Source of the DNA: Lingula anatina
Taxonomy: Eukaryota > Brachiopoda > Lingulata > Lingulida > Lingulidae
Assembly: GCF_001039355.2 (NCBI RefSeq)
Contig: NW_019775580.1
Coordinates: forward strand, 256,091-320,090
Length of the DNA: 64,000 nt
Direction of reading: 5' to 3'
The notes under the pieces are model-generated. The model saw nothing but the letters and a program-made list of their open reading frames with translations. It ran no database searches and was not told the DNA's origin. This document shows, one piece after another, positions 57,745 to 64,000 of this stretch. Numbering within the stretch: the stretch's first letter is position 1; each line of letters begins with the position of its first letter. The position numbers and the translations under genes were made by a program.

Positions 57745-58617
57745 TTTCAGTCAGGATGTCTCCTCTGGTTTTCACACTTAGACTTAATAAGCGGCACTTG
57801 TGAGACAGAATTAGGGGGTGCAACCTAATTGGACAGTGCCACTTTGCCTCTGTAAGACCAGCCTATCAGAGGCATGTGAGTTCAGTTACTCAGGAGAAAG
57901 TTAATGCTCTCCCTCACTTGTCTAGTAAAATTCACAGCATTCAGTAGTGCATTATTCAGAAAAGAAATTTTTAAGGTGAATTTGGAAAAGTTATTCAAAC
58001 CCAACCCTGTCCGTCCCTAATAATTTTCTTTCTATTTTCCTGACTAATAAAACAGATTTGAGCATTGGTTAAATGTTACATGGTTGTATTTATGATAGTT
58101 AGCCGTAACTCGATTGGCACATTTATTAGTCATTAAAAATTATCTGGTTATTATTTGTTTATTAATATTTATCATACATGTGAGTTATATTACTTTAAAG
58201 CAATATTTAGGTAAATGTACCAGACAACTCTGTGATTGGGCTGTCAGAGCAATGAGGAAACCTACGTCCCCGTCCTAAAAAGGTAGGGGTTGCGTAGCTC
58301 GCTCTCAGCCTAGGCCGACTTTAGAACGCAAAACTTCCTTAAAAATTCACTGCCATTTGTGGCCCTTTTTTCCCTCCATCTTTGCTGAAAATTAATTTTT
58401 TTCTGAAAATTGCAAAAGATTTACCATACATGAGTATCATTCATATGATATTATTTAACTATATGTGATTTGAATTCGTACTTTGTGCATTAATCAAAGT
58501 ACAAATTTCAATGAAATGACATTTTCAACTAACAACTTATTTTGTTATAATTGAAGAAATCACGAAATTGCTGACAGCAAACTAGCCTCAGAGACTCTAC
58601 TCAATTCATGCACACAT

Positions 58618-58851
58618 AAATATAATTTATTGGGCACAATAAAAGGATTTATGTGGGATGAGATTATATAATCTTTATTGAGCACTAAAATGTGTACACG
58701 TTACAGTTTACAGGCTCTCAACACTAGTCATAACAACTTAACAACAATTATACAAATCTATACCATATAGATTCATATCAGTATCAGTGTTAGACAAGTT
58801 TCCCAGGGAGCTTGGCTCTTTTAAAACAAGCTCAAGATGTTTCTTCCTTAA
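58618..58851. repeat. Direct repeat, copy 2, with 117-bp insertion
   Basis: Same ends as 57628-57744. Bases 58668-58784 are additional and begin ATAATCTTTATTGAGC, like an antisense LINE tail. Followed at once by the TTAA-flanked repeat. Confidence 0.8.
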
Positions 58852-59110
58852 AGGACAATGGTCATGGCGTCAGAATGGCCTGACCGGAACATATTCTTCA
58901 GAAAAGATGCCGAACTAACGACATCTTTATCCAAATACACAAATTAAAAGCTCATTTTGTAAATTTTGGACTTTAAAAACGTCCTATTTGCTCGGCCTGG
59001 GAGTTAATGAGCTACGTGGTCACGTGGTCCGATGACGACAATCGTGCCACCGGCGGAGCTGTTAAACTCAGCTGCATTGTCTACCTGTAAGATGACTTTT
59101 CTGGCTTCTG
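58852..59110. mobile_element. TTAA-flanked repeat (copy 2), right end undefined
   Basis: Begins AGGACAATGGTCATGGCGTC directly after TTAA (58848-58851); the sister copy at 57744 lacks it. Shares its first part with 43694-43758. Downstream it is CpG-rich with GGTCACGTGGTCC. The right boundary was not found and 59110 is arbitrary. Confidence 0.55.
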
Positions 59111-59838
59111 ATAAAAGTTTATATTCATTCATATCTCTTACCCGAGGGGTCTAAATCCTCGTGAAGCTGTGTAAAACCATTTCCCGTCTATTCAATTCTT
59201 TAACAAGCATTTGATTATGCGTATCCCAAGTTGTATAAAACACTGCATTTGAATGACTTAAGGGTACTGTTGATTATTCCATATGAGGTCCATGTTATTT
59301 GTGAAATTCAATTTATTTTATATAACCGCTGACACCCCGTCTTGCATACTTTTATTTAACTGAGGTAAACAATGCCTGTTACCTTTACAAGTCCTATCTT
59401 AATCACCCATCTAACTGGAACTTCCTTTGTCTTGTCTTTGTCTTGCGAGAATCGAACGCACTCTCGCTGGCGATATTTATCTCAGGTAAAAATCTGCCTG
59501 TGCGTTAGTTTCAAAGAGCAGCTCCCGCAGACTTGGGGGTACTAGATAAAATCTGAACATCAGGTTTATTGAGGAGCTAGAGAAACAAAGGAAGAACTTT
59601 TCCTGCAGAGCTTCATAGGAATAAATATACCGTTATGGGTAAATTAGAATATTTAATAAATCGCGAGAATATTTTTGACTTAAATGATGATTTTATTATT
59701 AATGGAAATTAATTAAGCCACTATATGTGGTTCATTTGCTGTGATTACGCTGCCCTTCGTGTTTTGCGTTAGTCAATTCAATTTTTGCAGGTCTGGTTAC
59801 GCCCCTGTTATGTGATGAAAGTCTAAATTTGGCAATTA

Positions 59839-61488
59839 CAGGGTTACCACATAATATGGAATATTATTTTTTGTCGAGAAAATGTACAAAATATTTCATT
59901 TCTCTCCAACTATTTTAAATCCAAAACGAGGTGTCACTTTATGTGTAGCCAGGTGTGTTACCTAATTACCATGTTCAACTTTCGAAACAATTAATGTAAG
60001 CAGTTGCATGTTCTGTGGTTAGAAATGTGAGGGGTGGTCTTTTCGGCAATTTCTGCCCTTGTATAAAAACGCATGGGTTTGGTCAATCTTTGGAGTGTAT
60101 TTAGAGAAGCAACAAAGGGATCGCTCTGAAACTTGTCAGTTACCTTAGAGAAGATATGGTTTGGCAGCTAAGCAACGCAGCTTACTATGGGATTCTTGCT
60201 TTCAGAGAAAATGGCTAGAAACGGACAGCCATTGCCAGACAATTCAACATTTTTCAGGAACCGTTAGTAAAGTCCTCCAAAGAAATGCTACAACAGGGGC
60301 ACCTACTCCAATACTTCCATCAGGGTGTCCGCGTACCACACCAAGAAGACAGGATCGCCTTCTCCTTAGAGTGCGCCGTGCTGGTCGTACAAAGACAACC
60401 ACTGTCCTCAAAAAAGAGTGGCAGAATGCCTTTCAAACGCCCGTTTCAAGGTCCCTTGTGAACAAGAGATTACAGCAAACTGGTCTGGTTATTTTGCACG
60501 AAACCTCTGTTAACAGCAGGTCATATACAGCGACGTCTGCAATGGGCTGGGGACCACGTTCGTTTGCAGCCAAAACACTGGAATCACGTCGTTTTCAGTG
60601 ATGAGGCCCGATATGGAATTTTGGGGGTTGACTGTCGAATCCGTGTCCGCCGACGTGTACGAGAGGCATAACACGATGATTGTGTACTACCTAGGGTGCA
60701 AGCAGGGGGTGGTAACGTCTCTGTTTGTGGAGCATTCCATGCCGGTGCCCAGAACCAGTTGGTTTTTCTAGGTAGCAACCTCAACCAGGGTTCCTACAGA
60801 GACATTCTACAGCAAACAATGCTTCGATTTGTAAGAGTCATCTTCAGGAACAACTTTGTGTACCAAGACGACTATGCAACCCCACATCGAGCTCGCAGAA
60901 TCACTGTTTTTCTTCAAAACCAATGGGTTCAGCAACTGCCCTGGCCTGCAAACTCCCCAGTTATGAACCCAATTAAAATTTGTGGGCGGAAGTAACTCAG
61001 AGAATAAAAAGCTATGGTCATCGGCCGGTAAATAGTGATGAAATGCGACAGGCAAATATCACTGAGTGGAATGATATCCCCATCCAAACTCTAAAAAACT
61101 TGTCACAGGGTATGGCATGTAGGATGAGGGCGCTGCAAGCGGCTGCTGGAGGTCATACCCGCTATTGATGACTTTTCATGATTTACTGTAATGATTTCTT
61201 TGACTGTGTAACATATCACTGTCCGGAGGCTATCATTTTCTTTAATATCTTAGCTTAAAGTTAATACTGACATCAAACTGTTGATATGGTTTTCTGGGGG
61301 TGTTCTTTTCTTTTGGATGACATCTTATGTCAGATTTGATATTATTGACCAAAATATCTCACAATAGAAGACTGGATATTTTTCTCACTCAATGATATAC
61401 TTTTTTGATGAATCAAGCCAAAAAAATATTTAATCAGCACTCAAAAATAACAATGATAAAAAATATTCCATATTAAGTAGCAACCCTG
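59839..61488 (+). mobile_element. Full-length Tc1-like DNA transposon, inactive
   Basis: The left end CAGGGTTACCACATAATATG and the right end (complement of ...CATATTAAGTAGCAACCCTG) are terminal inverted repeats of over 30 bases with a few mismatches. Each is flanked by TA (59837-59838; 61489-61490), the Tc1/mariner target. Total 1650 bp. The single internal gene is a broken transposase. Confidence 0.88.
60161..61168 (+). pseudogene. Tc1-like transposase pseudogene
   Basis: Frame 1 covers the linker region (TVSKVLQRNATTG, RTTPRRQDRLLLRV, NAFQTPVSRSLVNKR). A shifted frame gives HVVFSDEARYG (first Asp) and FVYQDDYATPHRARR (second Asp). A third gives VTQRIKSYGHRP and the end AAAGGHTRY. Damage visible: a frameshift before 60585, an in-frame TAA at 60668-60670, and another frameshift near 60985. 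At the third catalytic position the usual SPD/E-NPIE reads SPVMNPIK, so the DDE/DDD triad is also lost. Confidence 0.88.
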
Positions 61489-62677
61489 TAGTTCCTTTGC
61501 TTATTTAAATAGAATTGCAGTGTAAAATTTCCAACAAGATGTTGGTGCAATAGCCCTTCACTCTTTGTGGATATTTCCCCGCCAAAGTTTCTCTAAAACT
61601 ATCTTTCAATCTTTACTCTTTCAAGGGCAGTATAAAGTTATCTGACATATTTTCGTGAAAACTTAATGACAAGCCAAGTGTTTCAAGTTCATTCCGTACC
61701 CAATTTTTACCCAAGCAATTTTTTCTTGAGTAGATCTTCATAGCACGCTGTTATAATACAATTTTTGGAAGAGATGAGTTAAATCAATATTAAAAAAAGT
61801 GTAGCTTCATACTTAAAAGAATTGGGTATCTACCGCTTTTCATAATATACCAAGTTATGTACAATGAACTTAGTAATCAGTAGTGCTCTTTTTTTACACC
61901 CAACATTCTTCTAAAAATCCGTATGTGCCTTTCTTATATCCCTTACCAGGTTAAATCTCCATGCATAATTTAAAATATACTAACTTACGTAAAACTGCAC
62001 ATTTAGTAAACGCATGAAAGTAATGATTTTTTACATGCTTCTAGTAGCAAACAATGCTCTTTTACTTTGATCTGCTACATGTTTTTGGGTTTGACAAAGC
62101 TTACAAATTTGAAAAAAGTTTTGCGTACAGACGCAGAACTTGCTTTTAAAGTTATAAAATGATAAATCTTTTAAATTATTTTATATGTCAGATGAAATAA
62201 CCTTCAGAAACAAATCCTTAAAGCATAAACGAATTAGGATTACGAACCATTTTATTACAGAAGTTCCCAATTTTTCTTTAATATACCCCTCTTTTTCTGT
62301 TTTTCCTCAACACGTTTTCTTCCACGGAAGTAATGCCTGGGCATATTGTTAAAAATATTGATATTTAACGTCATTTACAAATACCAATAATATAACCCCA
62401 GGAAATAAATGAGATATATTGAAAAATATGAAAGTCCACCAAGACGATACCAGTTTGATACCTGTTATTACCTGGCTTGGGAAGTGCAGCGGTGCATAAT
62501 TAACAGGTTTTATTGTTAACGAGCTCTTGGTCAACTACAATGCATTTAAAATGCATCAGCAATTAGTAAGCTTGCCAACTGATGACAGTTAATCTGAAGG
62601 AAAGGAAATAGGAAATAGTTTATTCTCATTTACTGTACATTTACAGTTTAGAGAGCATATATATATATATATATACA
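61489..62677. other. Intergenic DNA, nothing recognised
   Basis: AT-rich, short frames only. Ends in a TA dinucleotide run at 62657-62675 next to the second LINE fragment. Confidence 0.6.
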
Positions 62678-63010
62678 TCAACCTGAAGGCTTGACCCCCT
62701 TGTTCACAATACTAATGAATTTGTACAAATTATTCAGTTTTTTCTTATTTTTCGTTGAAAATATTTCATACATTTTAATTACATTCGGTCTAATACATGC
62801 TTTTTTTGGAATATATAAGTTTCGACTTTCTGCAAAAAAGGTACATCTAAAGACATAATGAAATTCATCCCCTATTTCATTTTTACACAAGTTGCATAAT
62901 CTCAAATTTCTAGGTATTTTTTTCCATCTGCCCGTTTCAATTGGTAATCTATGATTTGTTGTTCTGAATCTAGCTATTGTNGTTTGTGCTGACCGCTTTT
63001 GAGTGAACAA
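62678..63010 (-). mobile_element. Second LINE C-terminal fragment
   Basis: The minus-strand frame reads RFRTTNHRLPIETGRWKKIP, RNLRLCNLCKNEIGDEFHYV and FRCTFFAESRN, the same family-type C-terminus as at 57.2 kb but from a different, more typical lineage. An ambiguous N at 62981 falls in the frame. The stop follows GVKPSG. 5' truncated. Confidence 0.82.
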
Positions 63011-63093
63011 GACAAAGGGCTATCAGCTTTTGATATGATCTAAACCACCTGAGGTGACCATGATCTCATCGCATCGCAACTATTGTCACCGAA

Positions 63094-63236
63094 TAGTTGT
63101 TCACACTCACTGACTGATGAAGTCTGATGAAGGCCTTCGACCAGGTTGGCCGTAAGCTAACGGTACGGAAAATTTTAGGCTTGTGTCTGAGAATTTTCAT
63201 ATTTATCCAACAACCAAGCTAATGAACCTTTTTGCT
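63094..63236 (+). mobile_element. Small insertion with hammerhead-like motif and 14-bp direct repeats
   Basis: Flanked by the exact 14-mer CTATTGTCACCGAA at 63080-63093 and 63237-63250. Inside are two CTGATGA boxes (63114, 63124), a possible stem from GGCC at 63132 to GGCC at 63148, and GTAA where a hammerhead would have GAAA. Confidence 0.5.
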
Positions 63237-63254
63237 CTATTGTCACCGAAGTTA

Positions 63255-64000
63255 CTAAGGGCCCCTTTACACTGGACGGCGTCCTTTCTGCGTCCCTTCT
63301 GCGTTCAAAAATGTGGTCAGGACGCTCAACGGTTGCCAAAGCAATTAAATCGTGTCTCAGTGTAAAGGCGTCTGCGTCCCTTGTGCGTCCTTTGAACGGC
63401 CGAATTTTGTTTTTCCCTGCAAAACTGCGAGCAACCTGCTTGCCTCCACTGTACGTCCCCTGTGCAACCCAAGCAAAAACAAAACAAATAAATAGGAATA
63501 AACGCTTTAAACTACAGTGATGCAATTGCAAGGTCTGCATGGACTCATATAATCAGCCAGATGCTCATTGTTATCCTTATAAGAAGGATGGACAGGCGCC
63601 GAAAACCAGAAAGTATGACTGACACAACAAGGAATGTTTGAATCCATTTTCAAATGACGCATTCTGCAAAAAGTTCTGACAATTAATGCATCTTGTAAAA
63701 AAGGCAAAATATTCGTTTTATAATAACCTAAAAAAATGGATAGTTTTATGAATTTTAGGGGAAAAAACAATCGGAGGCTGATATGAGGCCACTGTTGCCC
63801 TTAAAATTCCTGTCTGGTGAAAAATACCTCAGCACGGCCCCGTTTGAGAGCGAAAAAAATTATGTTCTACGTGCCGAACACTGGACGATCTTGAGTTTTC
63901 ATTCTGCCAAAGCGATGCTTGTGCCTCCTTTCTACGACCGCGGCGATGCTTGTGCGTCCTCTCTGCGTCCATTGAGCGACCATCCTCCATGGCGTTCTCT
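63255..64000. repeat. Probable left part of a GC-rich dispersed repeat
   Basis: GGGCCCCTTTACACTGG at about 63259 looks like a transposon end. CCTTTACACTG recurs inverted near 63358. The motif TGCGTCC is reiterated (63294, 63372, 63388, 63951, 63963). Composition changes sharply from the AT-rich flank. No protein recognised; the right end is outside the window. Confidence 0.4.

Noticed and set aside
58261-58330. tRNA-like GTAGCTCGCTCTCAGC
   Set aside because: No cloverleaf could be drawn; the T-arm consensus is absent.
59445-59490. tRNA or tRNA-derived SINE (minus strand GCGTTCGATTCTCGC resembling a T arm and B box)
   Set aside because: No A box, anticodon arm or acceptor stem could be found at the right distance.

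Overview
The window is animal nuclear DNA: AT-rich, intron-rich, with phase-matched GT-AG exons, abundant microsatellites and several transposon fragments. The gene families, LINE tails and strong haplotype divergence suggest a highly heterozygous marine invertebrate, perhaps a lophotrochozoan (mollusc, brachiopod or annelid). The species cannot be fixed from the sequence.

Three genes account for nearly all the coding content. (1) About 402-16680, plus strand: the 3' part of a secreted protein with at least 18 thrombospondin type-1 repeats (TSRs). Each TSR sits on one symmetric phase 1-1 exon, nearly always 165 bp. The protein ends in a fibrinogen-like domain of the type found in contactin-associated proteins (neurexin IV/CASPR). 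Its 5' end lies outside the window. (2) 19952-27732, minus strand, with a 5'UTR exon near 31.34-31.43 kb: a complete SLC30A1-like (ZnT1) zinc exporter of 453 residues on eight coding exons. (3) 31972-54433, plus strand: a single-pass membrane protein with a signal peptide, a 1328-codon Thr/Ser-rich mucin-like exon carrying ten identical 66-bp repeats, a furin-type site, a transmembrane segment and a long basic/proline-rich cytoplasmic tail. Its downstream exons and C-terminus look like the KIAA1549 family. It has a pair of similar, phase-identical exons that can only be used one at a time.

Genes 2 and 3 are head to head and share a short intergenic promoter region containing two metal-response-element cores. 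Genes 1 and 2 converge across about 3.3 kb of non-coding DNA.

Assembly quality affects how the window should be read. Two segments are present twice with single-N joins between them (24339-25437 = 25732-26833; 37890-43686 = 43760-49268). They look like unmerged alleles rather than real duplications, so seven exons of gene 3 appear twice. Comparing the two alleles also exposes transposon insertions as filled versus empty sites.

From 54.4 kb to the end there is no host gene. That stretch holds 3'UTR and intergenic DNA, two LINE reverse-transcriptase C-terminal remnants, a 1.65-kb Tc1-like element with intact ends but a broken transposase, a TTAA-targeting repeat, a small insertion flanked by 14-bp direct repeats with a degenerate hammerhead-like motif, and the start of another repeat at the right edge.
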